A stretch of 64,000 nt of DNA from positions 58,132,597-58,196,596 of the forward strand of contig CM065303.1 in NCBI GenBank assembly GCA_032871835.1, read 5' to 3'. The notes below the pieces were generated by a model. The model saw only the letters and a list, made by a program, of their open reading frames with translations. It was not told the origin of the DNA and did not search any database. The stretch is from Dipteronia dyeriana. Its lineage: Eukaryota; Streptophyta; Magnoliopsida; Sapindales; Sapindaceae. The position numbers and the translations under genes were made by a program. This document shows positions 1 to 13,340 of the stretch, piece after piece (positions within the stretch are counted from its first letter, which is position 1; each line of letters begins with the position of its first letter).

Positions 1-330
1 TTATATAAAAGCTCGATCCGAGTATACAAAAGCTCGATCTGAGCTTTTATAAAAGCTCGAAGGTTTTATAAAAGCTCGAAGGTTTTAAAAAAGCTCGGAG
101 CTTTTATAAAACTCGGATCGAGCTTTTATAAAGAAGCTCCGAGTATACAAAAGCTCGAAGGTTTTATAAAAGCTTGGAGCTTTTATAAAACTCGGATCGA
201 GCTTTTATACAAAAGCTCGGATCAAGCTTTTGTATAAAAGCTCCGAAATTTTGTACAAAAGCTCGAAACTTCTTTATAAAAGTTTGATTACATGTCAAAA
301 TCTCGAAAAACAAAAACTCGAATGCAAATA
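1..330. repeat. Array of short palindromic AAGCTC repeats
   Basis: The motif AAAAGCTCG, its complement GAGCTTTTATA, and variants alternate every 15-25 bases from the window start to about 330, with linkers such as GATCCGAG and AAGGTTTTA. Because direct and inverted copies alternate, the tract could form many small hairpins. It may be a minisatellite or the subterminal repeat zone of a DNA transposon whose other end lies outside the window. No coding content is seen. Confidence 0.6.
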
Positions 331-628
331 AAAGCTCGATTTCATCTTCCTCAACAATTTTCAACAAATACAAAATCCTAACCTAACCCATTTTCATTCC
401 GTTCAACTCTCCAGATGACACTGGTTTATAAGTTCCGGCACCGTCACCGTGAAAATGAAGCTGTCGATTCACTTTTTGTCTCTTTACTTTTTCTCTCCTT
501 CTTCACAACGACAATGATGGCATGAATATTTTCGTCTCCACACTTTATATGGTGCATTTTAAACATGATTTATTAATATGGTGATATTTCCACAAAAGCC
601 CCCCTAAAATGTGCCATTAATTTTTTCA

Positions 629-702
<74 letters not shown>

Positions 703-1837
703 AGAGGGACACTTTGGTCATTTGAAAATCTTGTATATATGTAAGAGGGACACTTTGGTCATTTGAAAATCTTGTCTCGTCTTATCCTAGCCATATCAAA
801 TGCATAACAGTACAATTAATAGTTAAAAAAATGATTTTTTTATATGTAAAAAAAGTGAAAAACAAAATGAAAAACAAAACAAAAATAAGAAACAAGTATT
901 TTATGATTTTCAAATCTTTCACTTTTAGCACTGATTTTTATTTTTTTTCGAAAATTAAATGAAAAACGGTTAACAAACGCGTTTTCGAAATCATTTTTAA
1001 AAAATAAAAACAAAAATCGATTGAAAAACAGCTACAAGACGGAATCTTAGAATCTAAAAAAACATCTAGTAGTAATCATTGAACATCGTTTTCTAACAAA
1101 ACACTATAGTAATAATATTATAAAATATAAAAGAAGTTTGATATATATATACATATATTTTTTTATATATAACGAAATTATAAAAAATAAGAAAAAAAAG
1201 GTCTATTAATTTTTTTAATATTATAATAAATAAATAAACAAAACTTTATTATAACAGGTCTCATTCAGTCGATCATTAAATGTTGAAAACAATGGGAAAA
1301 CTGTATTGATGTTTCCATTTTTACAATGTAATTATTGAAAACAGTATTTTCGTTTTCTCCGTTTTCAATTGAAAATGTAGCCACCAAACACATTTCGGTT
1401 GTTTCTGATTCTGCAAAACAAAACAAATATATATATATATATATATGTGGCACTGTTAAATGAATGCATGGAAAACAAATTGAGAAGAATTATAACCCTC
1501 ACATATCTGATTGTGGGAGGATGTTATTGGCTGTCGCCTTCTACACCATCTTTTTTTGTAATTATTGTCCTCACATGTCTGATTGTCGGCTTGTCGCAAC
1601 TTGAGAAATGGAAGCAAACAAGCTACATTTATACAAAAATCTACATTTCAACTTTCTCTGTTTGCCAATTAATAAACTAAAAGAGAAGAACCAATTCTCC
1701 CTCTTAAACAAACCTTGAAAGTTAAAACTCAAAAACTAGATATTTATAATGCCTGAATTCAAGTGACTAACCAGCAACCACCTTTACATAGAGAAGACAA
1801 CACCCCTTTTCCTGATTTGGAACCATATGATTTCTTT
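331..1837. other. Intergenic AT-rich stretch downstream of the ankyrin gene
   Basis: No gene is seen. It holds a 67-base TA microsatellite (633-699). A 35-base direct duplication follows (700-734 and 741-775). The bases from about 705 to 820 resemble the right end of the Harbinger-like element at 58145-60021: both share a tract reading CTTTGGTCATTTGAA or similar, followed by a near-identical ATAACAGTACA block. This suggests a fragment of a related element. From 1400 to 1750 there is only low-complexity sequence and the probable 3' untranslated region of the minus-strand gene. Confidence 0.5.
633..699. repeat. TA dinucleotide microsatellite
   Basis: Uninterrupted (TA)n of 67 bases, followed directly by a 35-base direct duplication. 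Confidence 0.95.
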
Positions 1838-4829
1838 TTACAGAGCATAAATCTGTTCCATTTCAGAGTCATATTCATCAAGATCCGACACATTTGCTGA
1901 ATGAGACCAAGAGGACGACTTGCTTGTGCTTGCCCTTTTAATACGTCTCTGAGAGTTGTACCGGGAGAACCCAAAACGTTGTCGAAAAACAAAGTAACAC
2001 ATACTTGCAAGTGTCCCAACAAGAATCGGTGCTCCCATTAGGGTTATAGTAACAGCCATCCATGAATGCCCCTTTCCCACAACCACGAAAGCTATCGAAA
2101 GAAATGCACCGCAAGTGCAAGCACATGCAGCCCACATTAGCTTGTTAACTACAGACACTACCTGCTTCTGAGCCCTTGTGTCCCAGGCCACTAAAGTGAT
2201 CTGAACCACAACAACAGCTAGAGATATGAAGAGCGATGTAGCGTTTAAGAGGCAGAACACTTGGAAACCTATTTGGTCAGCAATGTGAGCCTTCCCCACT
2301 TCCGGTTCAGTCGTTAGATATTGGCCAGGCAAGTTGAATATTGCCAGGAAAGCTATCGAGGCAAAAAGAACAGCAACCACTGTCACGGAATTGGTGGTAT
2401 TCTGGACAGCTTCTCTATGAAGTTTCTTTAGTTCCTTGGCAATACCAGTAACTCGTCGATTGGTTGTTTCGTTTTGTAAAAGTTGTGCACTCACTTCATG
2501 CTTAATATCACTAACAGTCCTCTTAAGTTCCATTGCTTCATCCACCTTGCCAACATACCTAGCATGCTTGGCACCAGCCTCTGTAAGAGCTTCCTTAATT
2601 TCCAATGTAGTCTCTCCATATGTGAGTTTGTCTGCCAAATCCATCGCGGTTTCTCGCTGATTATTAATGCCATTGACATCAACTGATGTATAACTTAGCA
2701 ATACGAGTAATACCTAAAATATATAACACACAAGTCAGTAGTGGGTGAGACATAACCAAGAGTAACAGCAAGGATAACTTTTCCTTAAATCCAGGCTTCA
2801 CTCAACACAAGAAACAACAAAGATATGCATTAGTGACAACATTCTAGTAACGCGTTAGCTTTTTAAATTAAATTTTATCCATATGAAATCAGAAATACAC
2901 TTTTAAGGATCTAGTTACACACTAACTTCCTAGAGGCTTTGACGCTCTGTGGTCAGAGACACTAAAATTCCGGGACAAATTCTAGCCTAAAACTTGGGTC
3001 TCATGTTGAAATAGGCAACTATACCAAGCATATTAATCATGAAACTGCAGGTGCGTCTCTACAGTGGTACCGGGAAACAGAGGAGAAGACTCCTTGCCAA
3101 GAGGTGTTATTGCTGCTAGAGAATTCCCCGACAAAGTAGGTAGTTCATGGATCAGAATCAAGGTAGAAAAATGTGAATTCTTTTTCCTCTTTTGGGAGTT
3201 AGAATTGAGTATAGTTTTATGGCTAGTACTGAAGTAATTAAAAGTGTGTGAGATAAAAAGAACACATAAAATAACGAATGATGAAAAACTCATGAGAAAA
3301 CAAAACATCGATTTACCGTACCTGTGAACGACATTTCCTTGTAGCTATATGCACAGCTGTATTACCCTTCTTGTCACGTTCATTTAGTATTGAAGGATCT
3401 GCATCCAATATCTCCTCTACTACAACTGGACAATGACCCTTTACAGCCATATGGAGTGCAGTTTGGCCTTTCTTATCTTTAATGCTGACAATCCCTGGAT
3501 CTCGGTCTATAAGAGTTTTCACCATATCAATGAGGCCATACCTTCCAGCTGTGTGCAATGCAGTTTTTCCATTTTTTCTAACGATTCTTATGCAGCTAAT
3601 TTCAGTATCCAAGATGGCATTCACCACATCCAAATGGTCTTTCACAGCTGCTGAGTAAAGGGGGCTAGTATTTGAAGAGTCACACAAATTACAGAGCTCG
3701 GGCCAAATGCTCAAAAGCTCTTTCACAATCCCTAAAGAAACATTAACAGTCGATGCAATATCAAGTTAAAATCCCATCAAGGTCTGAAAGATGAAGTATT
3801 GGAGTCAAGATGTACTCAATAATTAACATTTTTGCATAGAACAGTCCTATATGGCCAAAATTCAAAGATCAAAAGCTCATAATTCTCCAATTAATCATCA
3901 TATAAGCCTCTACCAGTTATTTCAGCAATTCAGCCACAGCTGTATATAGTTTTCTGGAAGCAGAGGAAGAAAAGTATTGTTTCTATCATATTATCCACCG
4001 GTGTGCCAACGAAACGATTAGTCACACACACACACCAAATTTGGAAACTGTAAAACCAGATTCCAAGTGAATCATCATAATTACCTTATCAAACGGAAGG
4101 AAATATAATCGTGAGTGGGATAAACATACAAGTATTGAACTATAGCGGCTAAGTAATAACTAAGGCAGTTGATTTAAAGTTGAAGCTAAAAATATTATGA
4201 TATTATCCTAAATCACATGAACTTTTTTGATCTTAAATTCATTCATGATGGACACGAATTCTGGTTCTAACAAAAACCATTTGATACATCTTTCATAGAC
4301 CACATAAACATCTAGGTGGCACTCAAGGACAAAACAAATTAATACATCCAATTAAGTATATCCATAAAAAGCAATTTTTGCTGACAAACTATACATCCAA
4401 TTAAGTCTCTCACGGCTTTTTTTCTCCCAGAATTGAGTAATTAACAACTAAATTAGTCCAATTTAAACAAAGCCCATCAAGGAATTGAGAAAAGCAAGTA
4501 CAACCCAAAAAAGATGGAAGAACAAAAATCATACCCAAGTGGCCTTTCTTAGCAGCAACATGAAAAGCATTCATGTCAGACTTGGACCTGATTTTGGCAA
4601 CATCAACATCACAAAACTTGAGCAAGTAAGTGAACACCTCCTGCATGTTATTGTCTGCAGCGATGTACAGGGCAGTCTCCCCTGCATCGGTCTGCATACC
4701 CATCAAGACATCAGAAGCCTCATCTTTGGTCACCTGATCAACAATCCGTTTGATGGATTCAAGGTCGCCAGATCGAACGGCTGAGAAGAAAGGCTGGTGG
4801 GTGAAGAACCTCAGTGGCTTCGAATCCAT
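1838..4829 (-). CDS. Ankyrin-repeat membrane protein with PGG domain, At2g01680-like (ITN1 family)
   Basis: Three coding exons on the minus strand: 4829-4535, 3731-3322 and 2713-1838, with introns of 803 and 608 bases. All junctions fit GT-AG and keep frame (phase 1, then phase 0), giving about 526 residues. The start is the ATG at 4829; the upstream in-frame GTG at 4832 is ignored. Residues 1-300 carry ankyrin repeats, including DAGETALYIAA, SKSDMNAFHVAAKKGHLG, NGKTALHTAGRYG, KGQTALHMAVKG and KGNTAVHIATRK. A PGG domain follows, with LPGQY near 363-367 and four predicted membrane segments at about 344-363, 385-412, 426-447 and 453-477. From family knowledge this is a plant multi-pass membrane protein with a cytosolic ankyrin platform; the relative ITN1 is linked to salt tolerance and ABA signalling. 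The exact role here is unknown. The frame is intact and the length is normal (the Arabidopsis relative is near 532). Confidence 0.93.
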
Positions 4830-6499
4830 CACGACTTGAATTGGATTTTTACTTTCACTTCAGTATTAACAAACACCAAATGGGTTAATGGGTTTTTGAG
4901 TTTTTGAGTTGTTTATGTTATTGTTGGAGACGACTTGAATGTGAAGGGGATTGTTGATGTTGATGCTGATTGCTGAGGTTTTCTTCTTCGCAACTGGAAG
5001 GTGGGTTCTTTGCGTGTTAATGGTTAGAGTTGGATTAATTGTTGAAAGATGATTGATTAATTTGCTTCTGTGGAAAAAAAAAATTCCATTAAATAAATTG
5101 TGGTCTACAGTCTACTCTTCTAGTCTTTTTGTTTGAGTTTGACAGCGAAAATCATGTGCCATTTGACTGTTTAAGCTTCCTTTTTCTAAAAGAAACACCG
5201 TTCCATAAACCATGTTCATGTGACTAGTGACTAGTGACTAGTTACTGTTACTGACTTACTAGTGTGTGTGCTTTCTATTGCCAACCATCACATTACTCAC
5301 AAAACTTGGTCCGGTTAAAGTTTAGTCTGGGATAACTTTTATTTTTAGTTTTTGACGTTGAGATAGGAAAAGAAGAGAAGTAAAAATGTTTAAGCTTTTA
5401 AATTACGATTTGGATAATATATTTTAGATGAGTTTTTATATCTAGAAAAGAAAAGCTTTTAAACATGTTGGTTAAAAAAATTAAAATCACATAACTTATT
5501 CCGGTTAAATATCCATTCACAACAAGTTTATTTATTTGTTTTTAAATAATACAACAAGTTTATTCATTCCCATGATGTTTCAGTTTTGCGTCTCATCTTG
5601 GTAACCCAAATTATTTCGGCCTTTCCCATTTAAAATTAAGTTTATTTTTTTAATTTTACTTTTTACGCCCCAAGTCTTCCAAAATTAACCTTAATGATCT
5701 TTTCTCTCATCCACCAAAAGTCTTTCTATGCCCGCCAACATTTTTTTTATTTTTTCTGTTTATTTTCAACTTACAACCAGATCCAACAATCAGGTAGACA
5801 ATGCATGTAGAATTTTTTTTTATTACTTCTTTTAATTTTTTAATTTTTAAAAAGTTTATAATACTTTAATAGTTGAACATCAAACTAAATGTTAATAGTT
5901 GATTGTTTATTTGGAATTAAAATATGAGGCTCTTTGGGGAATTGGCAAGCCATGTGCAAAAAGCCACCGGAGATAAACTTTTGTGATACGCAATCGGGTA
6001 ATATTTAATACTGATTTACTGATTCAGTAGGAAGACCGAAGACTAAATATGAATATCTAATGACATTTCAATTCATGATTCTAGTAAATGATAGGCCGAT
6101 GATAAAGGTAATTTAGGGTTTATGAATTATGATAGATGGATAATTAATTAAACACAGGTGTGTTGAGACTTGAGAGTAATTATCTTTCTTTATTTAAATT
6201 GTTTGTGGTGCAGGAATTGCACAGAAACTGGGAAAAAGAAAAAAGTCGGTGGATGAGAGAGATAATTGTTAAGTGTGTAATAAATAAAATCGAGTAAATT
6301 GCCCTAAATCTCTTTTAGATCTCACCTCTTACGTCCAGATTCCAGAAACAAGTTTATCTTATGATGACACTCAAACTCGATAAACTTAACCTTGAATGAA
6401 ACTTAAGTGTCAAATATAAGGTATCTTTGACTCTTTAAGCAGTTTTAAAAAAGAATTAAAAATTAAACAAAAATGTTAAATCTACAAATTAATTGAAAA

Positions 6500-7200
6500 A
6501 ACTGTTGATTGTGGATCCATCCGTCGTCTTCCGTTGAAAGCCATTATCTGCAGCACATAAGCCGTTTTCTTATCTAAGACAAAAGCCTAGAACAAACAAT
6601 TGTATAGTACCATTAAGAAGCCAACAATAACAAAGCCTGGATCCATCAAATCATTTGCAGACATATTGAACATGTCAACGGTACCTCATCGATAAGAACA
6701 GGAGCACCATGTAATTAGTTCATCATTGTTGCTCACTTGTAAGGCTATTGAATTCATGAACCCAGCAAAAAAAAAACTAGTGTGTCTCTTTCTCTTTCAA
6801 ACACTCCTCTCCTCTCCTCTCCTCTTTTTCCCTTTTCTATTTGATACTTTTGTTTGTTTGTTTGTTTGTTTTCATTTTCCAAATCCGCACAAAACCTACT
6901 GAAACCAGCCTCCCTCAGCAAGCATCATCTACATGGTGACAGAGCTGGTCGAGGGGCCTTCATTTTCATTGACAAACTCAGATGTAAAATAGGAAAGTTT
7001 CCATCGCTTAACAGCCAAACTGAAACAATCATCATATCAAAATATCAGTTACCACTTCTTCGTTATTCCACAAAACCCACAGCATATCAGATTCAAAACA
7101 AGATCAAGATCCGGAGACGAATCTATAACTAAATCGAGTGAAAATGAGTCGAGAGGATCTGGATCGAAAATAACGTAACAGAACAAGGGACCCTTCGCGA
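6500..7200 (-). other. Possible transcribed locus, unidentified
   Basis: This 700-base block is less AT-rich than its surroundings. On the minus strand it resembles a spliced plant leader, with pyrimidine and GAGAG tracts, TTGTTTCAG near 7020-7030 as an acceptor candidate, and no long frame. A 28-codon minus-strand frame at about 6680-6594 encodes a short peptide with a hydrophobic core (DPGFVIVGFLMVLY). I do not recognise it. It could be a non-coding RNA, a small membrane peptide gene, a degenerate 5' exon, or chance. Confidence 0.2.
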
Positions 7201-7838
7201 CTGGGGAGGATGGAGATCCAATTTCAGTTTATCATTTTTATTTTTATTTTTATTTTTGCATTTTTCCTTTAAAAAAAAAATAAAGGATGGTAGAGATCCA
7301 TTCAAAATAAGATATATTTAATTTTTTGGTGTTTCAATTTTTATTTTTTTGTTTTTTAAAATTGTTTAGTTTCTAAATTTCTATTTTTTTTAATTTTGGA
7401 TTTTTTTTTTATTCAATTCAAAGATCCATTTTTATAAAATATCTTTTTTTATTATTTAATTTTGGGATTAGAGATAGTTTAATCTTTTAATCTTCAAACA
7501 TAGTCGACCATTAAATTTGACTAACGGTAGGCGGTGTGAATATCAATTTACGATAAAGTTATTTCTGAATGTAAGATAGCAAACTTGAGTGAGGTATAGT
7601 CCAATTTACTTAATTTTAAATGGGTGTAGGTAGAAATAGACTAATAGAGCCGCTCTAAAGTATATCTTTAGTTACTAAGTTTGTAATTCATAAAATTTGC
7701 ATTAAACTACTTGATATGAATATTATGAATTATGATCAATATCACAAATGTTATTGTTCACTTTCATATATACCAAATGCAATTGACCATCTTAAAACTT
7801 AATTTGTTAGGATTGTATTTAGTGGCATATCATTTAGC

Positions 7839-7840
<2 letters not shown>

Positions 7841-7889
<49 letters not shown>
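7841..7889. repeat. TA dinucleotide microsatellite
   Basis: Uninterrupted (TA)n of about 49 bases just left of the copia element. Confidence 0.9.
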
Positions 7890-7894
<5 letters not shown>

Positions 7895-8039
7895 GTTTGG
7901 TGTCCCTATTACTGTTACCGTTTATGTTACTTTTATCTAAACCTACAAGTTTTTGCTAGTTTAGAATGCAACTCCCACACATAAGGGGAGAGTCTTCCCA
8001 TACGTTACGGTTTAATGGATAAATATAGATATATATTTA

Positions 8040-8191
8040 TGTTAGTATATTTAGATATGGGTTGAAGATCCATTATACATCCAAGTGGACCAAACCCAAG
8101 CCCATGGTATATATGCAAAGCCCAAGCAACCTAACCCAATACATGCAAAGCCCATGTATCAACTTGTATAACTGTATGAGCAGTTTTATTC

Positions 8192-8230
<39 letters not shown>

Positions 8231-8641
8231 TTTTAGAAACCGATTAAATATAGACAAGTAACACAAATATATATACAGTACGTGTATGGTAAAAAGGCAA
8301 GACAACAGGGTTGTCTGATGTTGTTATGTATGTGCATGGGAAATACAAAGCATGTGTGTGTGCTGTGCAAAACAATGAATGTATACAAGTTCATCAGAGA
8401 ACAAAATACAGAGAATATACAAGTTAGAGATGTGGAGAAAATCTATAGAATTTTCTCCCATCTATAATCAAAGTGTGGGTAACATGCATTGTGATCAGAG
8501 GGAACTTTCCGATGATGTGATCGTCCTCCGATCGGTGATTCAGTTTCAGGTGTTCGATCCCGCTTCCGCTGGAATTCAGATTTCCGTATGGTGAACGGTA
8601 ATAATCTGAATTCGTTTTATTTATATCGATTATTATTTACA
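8040..8641 (+). repeat. 5' LTR of the copia element
   Basis: 602 bases, from TGTTAGTATA to TATTATTTACA, containing a TA microsatellite at about 8193-8227. It aligns along its length with 15106-15661. The 46-base length difference is partly microsatellite contraction. Confidence 0.9.
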
Positions 8642-8642
8642 T

Positions 8643-8654
8643 TGGTATCAGAGC
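8643..8654 (+). other. Primer-binding site for initiator tRNA-Met
   Basis: TGGTATCAGAGC one base after the 5' LTR, the usual complement of the plant initiator methionine tRNA 3' end. Confidence 0.9.
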
Positions 8655-8839
8655 ATGATTGAGACTGTATTCTGGTAGAAATGTCATGTCGGTGGAATCC
8701 ATAACAAAAATTGTCACTTGAATTCGTGACTGAATCCGTCTTATTAAAAATCCCATTCGGAATTTATAGGGCATTAATTCAGCTCCCATTAGAGTGAAAC
8801 ACATCGATGGAATTAATAAAAAAAAAATTGAAAATTGAT

Positions 8840-9480
8840 TTTTTTAACACCTGAAAACCGTCATCGGTCGCCGGAAAACCACTTATGAACCTTGGTAAAC
8901 CGCCTTTGGTCACCGAAAAACCATTTATTGGTCGTCGGAAAAAAGTCGCCTTTGGTCGCCGAAAAAAAACACCGAAACTATTCACCGGCCACCAGAAACG
9001 TCGCCAGAAAACGTGCCGGCCTGTGTACCGGAACCGGTCTGATCGGTGATGACGTGGCACCGGTAACTGTTCTGGACATCTGAAACGTGCCAGCAACTTC
9101 CCCGGTGGTCGAAAACCGTCAACGGTTTCTTTCAAACACATCGACGCCACGTGTCAAAGTGAGAATGGGCCATTTGTCACAAAGACAAAAGATTCGCCAC
9201 TTGTCATCTTCTGGTGAGTCCACGTGTCAACACCAAAGCCACTTATGCATGGAATGCCAATTCCCACTCGCGCTGGAGGAGAGTGAGACGCACTCGCCAT
9301 CTTCCCAGAAGTTTTCGAGCATGGGACCACCACCATCCGGTAACAGTTTTCGATGCGGATGTCAAATATTTTCAGGTGGCATTTTCGGCCACCGTGGATT
9401 TTTCCAGCAGGATTTTTAGCACTGTTTTCTAATGGTCATGGAATTTTCCTGAGAAAAAAATTTGGCCACCGAAATTTAGC
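8840..9480 (+). other. GC-rich leader of the copia element with GCCGGAAAA-like repeats
   Basis: This stretch lies between the primer-binding site and the gag region. It is much richer in G+C than its surroundings and repeats variants of GGTCGCCGGAAAA at irregular spacing between about 8860 and 9010. Open frames exist on both strands, but none resembles a known protein; they look like by-products of the repeated composition. Confidence 0.5.
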
Positions 9481-11689
9481 TTCAGTGGGAGCTATATATA
9501 TTGAAAGGCCTTTGTTTAAAATTTTCTGTCTAATTAATTATGCAATCGGAAAAAAGAAGTTTGATTAGAATATACATTGGAAATGTATAAGGTTATTAAA
9601 AGACAAATTTTTCTAAATGAGTTAGAATTTTCTTAGAATAAATTTGTATTATCTCATATGTCTTAATGGAGAAGATTTCATGAATCTTATTAATGACATA
9701 TAGCCGCAATCAATGACTCGTGCTTTTATGTGAAGAGATGCAGTAGATAGTCTTTTAATAAAATTTCCCGAAGAGTTAATAGATCTATAAGGTTGGAAAA
9801 GCTAGAGTAAGGTACCACTATGTATTTTGGTCATACAGCATGTGAACTAGAAATCGTAGAGGAACGTTACATTCTTGGGAATGTGAGACGATCTACTACA
9901 TCCGTAGTGAATATTCATAGTGTTAGGCACATGAGTTATTGCACACGCGAAAGATAACCAAAATTCTTGAGAAAATGACAATTATATGAGTTGTGAAGAC
10001 TCAGAGAGTCTTTCTCAGTGGTGATCGATATAAATATGAAATGTATAGAATGAATAGCATGCAAAGTCACGTATTTTGAGAAAATACTTTGCTTTTAATA
10101 AACCGTTCTATAGTAAATAATTTTGGTTTATTTACTTTGTAGTAAAAACGGTTTGACCCATAAAATATTTTGTTGGGACTTGTGCATTGTATTCTTCTGT
10201 TATTTGTATAATCACTTGTTTTGAGAATTTTAAATTGTTGAGTACAATATTAGAATTAGAATTTTACGCAAAACACTAAATTAATGATGATTAAATTTTT
10301 GAAAACGGATGGTAATTAGATGCTTTGACGATTTTTTCGATTCTTTTCTTAAATTGTTTCATCATTTGTTCGGTCAGCGTTTGCAGCAAAATTAAATGTG
10401 TGTATTTTTTTTAAAATTAATATGCTTGCATAGTAGATTGTATGTCTCTACATAGATTAGCATAAAATATAGATTATATATCTATAATATTGTGGCCAGT
10501 TTGATAGCGATAAACTAAATCGTGTAATCTAGGAAATAGATACAAAAAGAATTTAATGTATTTTAAGAGTAAGAAGCTCTTGAGACTATAACATGAATCA
10601 TGATTGAACTTCAACATAGTACTTATTGCTCGACATACAATATGTGAAGGCTTATCAAGCCAAAAGTTAAATTACTCGCATCATGTTGCGGAGTAAGTTA
10701 AATAGAAATTTCACATGTATGTTTTACAGGTACAGTAGGATTTAAGTAAGGTGGTTTATCTTTCAGAGTTTGGCTTGAAGGGAAAATTTTAGTAGTATTT
10801 TCAATACTAAAATTTTAGTAGGTACGGTATCAATGTTTGATTACTTATAAAAACTGCCAAAATTAGTGGCAGCCTCCAATAAGAATATAAAACATGATAC
10901 ACCGACTAAACGATTTGATCTCTTTTGATAGTTGAAATATATAAAATTAATATGACACGTTTCGATCGCGTCATTTTGGTAGTAGAAGATGAGCGCCTAA
11001 ATGCGGCTTAGGCTTCTAGCCAATTTTATATGAAAGATTCCAACTTGTACAAAACTTTTAAGTTTTGGGCATATTAGTGGAAATAGTTATTTCCAAAAGG
11101 AGAAGAAAATATAGTTATAACCACTTAATCCTAGATCGGAATATGCAAGAAGTTTAGGGATAATGAATTGAGGAATGACAAAACTAAAATATCTTGTTGA
11201 TGTTGTGACAAGATGGTTTTTTTTTTCGCTCATAAATATGTTGAGTCGAAAAAAGAAAAACTCAAACTCAAGAATTCTTTAAGTTATGCTGATGTTTCTG
11301 GCTAGGTATTTTCTTTTGAATCTCGTCTTTTATGGACGGTAGATAAGTAAAGACATACCATTTAACAAGAAACTGTACATGACACTTTGAGTATAGTTAG
11401 ATTATTAGAGACAAGATGTATATGTGTTAGAACATTTTTTTTGGAGTTTAGTACCAACAAACTGGGTTTGCATGGTAGCCTAAATTTAGACTCCATGATG
11501 TTCTAATATACACTTGAGATCTAACTGGGTTTTAATGTATGTGATTATCCTCATTGATTTGGGTTATCATATGATCATGATGGTTATATGAATATTATTT
11601 TAACAAATTATATTCATATGGTACTTGATAGTTTAATGGTTTTATGGAATTATACGCCAGTAGAGACGGTTATAATTTTGTTTATTTTT

Positions 11690-13340
11690 CAATCATTACA
11701 ATGGTAATGGTGCTGATATTTTGGCATGCTAAATTAAGTCATGTTGGACTACATAAAATGAGAATATTAGTCAGGGAGGACTAATTGAACTTATTCATCA
11801 TAAAGGTCATGCAAATTATCTGACAAGAAAAACAACTAGAAAACCATTTAATAAGGAACTAGATCAGGAATTCCATTGCAGCTAATTCATAATTACATTT
11901 GTGATTGAATGAGTATAAAGACTAGGTTGAAATTTCTTATCTAGTTACATTTATTAATATCTTTAGATGGCTCGGTCATATCTATTTGATCTCTCATAAA
12001 TCGAAAGCATTGGATTGCATTCAGATTGTTTGGTAGAGGATCATATTAGATGATAATTTTTTTTTGAGTTTTAAAGAATAAACCGAGTACGTAAATATCT
12101 TTCTGAACAGTTCAAGGAATTGTTTAGTAAGAAATATATATAAGACTCCGCAATAAAATAGTGTGGCGGAAAGAAGGAATTAAATAATGTTGGAAATAGT
12201 TAAGTCTGCGATGGCACAACTGAATTATTTAGTATCTTACTAGAATATATGTTTATTGCTGCCTACTTACTTAATCATGTTCCATTTTAATCAAACACTT
12301 CTACACCATATGAATTCTGGACAGGTAGGTAACATGGTCTGACTAATCTACAGCCATAGGGGTATGCAGATTATGTTTATAATCCATCTTATAGAAATGA
12401 GAAATTGGATGTAAGAAGAGAATTTGTATCTTTATTTGATACTCGGTGCATTCCAAAGGATTAAATAAACGATGGTGTATAATTAGATAGAAGTGTGACT
12501 GAATTTGAATCACAAGATGTCATTATTAGAGAATGATTTTCTTAGTAGAAATGAATTTAATATAGATATCTAATTTTAGAATTAGATGATCTGTGTTAAT
12601 ATGAGAGTGGCAGTAAATTAAAATTTAACTTGATCCTCCATCCCTAGTGAGAGTGGAATTCTAAATGAATCTTTCATCCCTAGTGGGAGTGGAAATGGAA
12701 ATCTACATCATAGTAGGAGTAAAAATCCTCATGGATCTTTCATCCTTAGTGGGAGTGAAACAGCTGTTAAATCAGCCACTGTAATAATTTACCAACTCGT
12801 GGACATAATCTCCAAATTATCCCAATTCATCTTTCGAAGATTGAAAGGGAATTTTTTGATGATTACTTCACTTGACAGTGATGAGCCAAAGAATTTAGAA
12901 TTGAGCTATCACTTATATCTACTAAGTGAATATATGAATGAAAGCAATGGAAGGGGAGATGGAGTATAGAAAAGTGATCATGTATGGGACTTGATTCACT
13001 TACCGCCTGATCATTAGACCGTTATGAACGTATGGATTCCATATATATCATATGTAAGGCGGAAAGTACTAATGAGAGGTATAAGGGGTGATTAATCACA
13101 AATGAAGAAACTTATTCTTTGGAAGTAAAGTTTAATTCTATACGCTTTATTTTAGCACTAGTTACATATTTGAACCTGAAATTACATCATATGGATGTAA
13201 TGATTGTACTTCTCGATAAAGAACTAGAGGAAGAGATTTACATGGACTTGCCTGTAAATTTTTCGTTTCAAAAGATCAAGAGCTCATACTTGTGCTTACA
13301 TAATGTATGGTTTGAAACAATCCTCTAGAAAGTGGTATCT
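11690..13340 (+). pseudogene. Decayed copia pol (pre-integrase, integrase end, reverse transcriptase)
   Basis: Fragments in several frames match copia polyprotein. About 11720-11800 resembles the GAG-pre-integrase segment with its WHxxLGHV-like signature. About 12310-12470 resembles the post-integrase linker (TPYEFWTG, then a NPSYRNEKLD-like block). 13119-13328 resembles the N-terminal RT core, with SIRFILALVTYLNL followed by HHMDV and LEEEIYMDLPV. The usual AFLNG segment after MDV is altered and stops follow. No intact domain remains. Confidence 0.75.

Larger units (their letters stand above)
4830..8034. other. Upstream region of the ankyrin gene and AT-rich intergenic DNA
   Basis: The first 200-250 bases above the ankyrin ATG read, on the minus strand, like a 5' leader rich in CA and AAC. 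No clear TATA box was identified. The stretch 5100-6500 is AT-rich with no feature recognised. 6500-7200 is listed separately as a possible transcribed unit. 7200-8034 is poly-T/poly-A rich, with a TA microsatellite at 7841-7889. Confidence 0.4.

Noticed and set aside
1..330. CRISPR array
   Set aside because: The repeats are short, irregular, alternately inverted and lack unique spacers of constant length; the genome is eukaryotic.
7732..7959. Open frame containing a long Tyr-Ile run
   Set aside because: It is the translation of a TA microsatellite. The same applies to the frames at 32230-32504, 15077-15414 and 46220-46477.
8779..9432. Several frames of 60-120 codons in the copia leader
   Set aside because: Frames on both strands reflect the repeated GCCGG composition and match no family.
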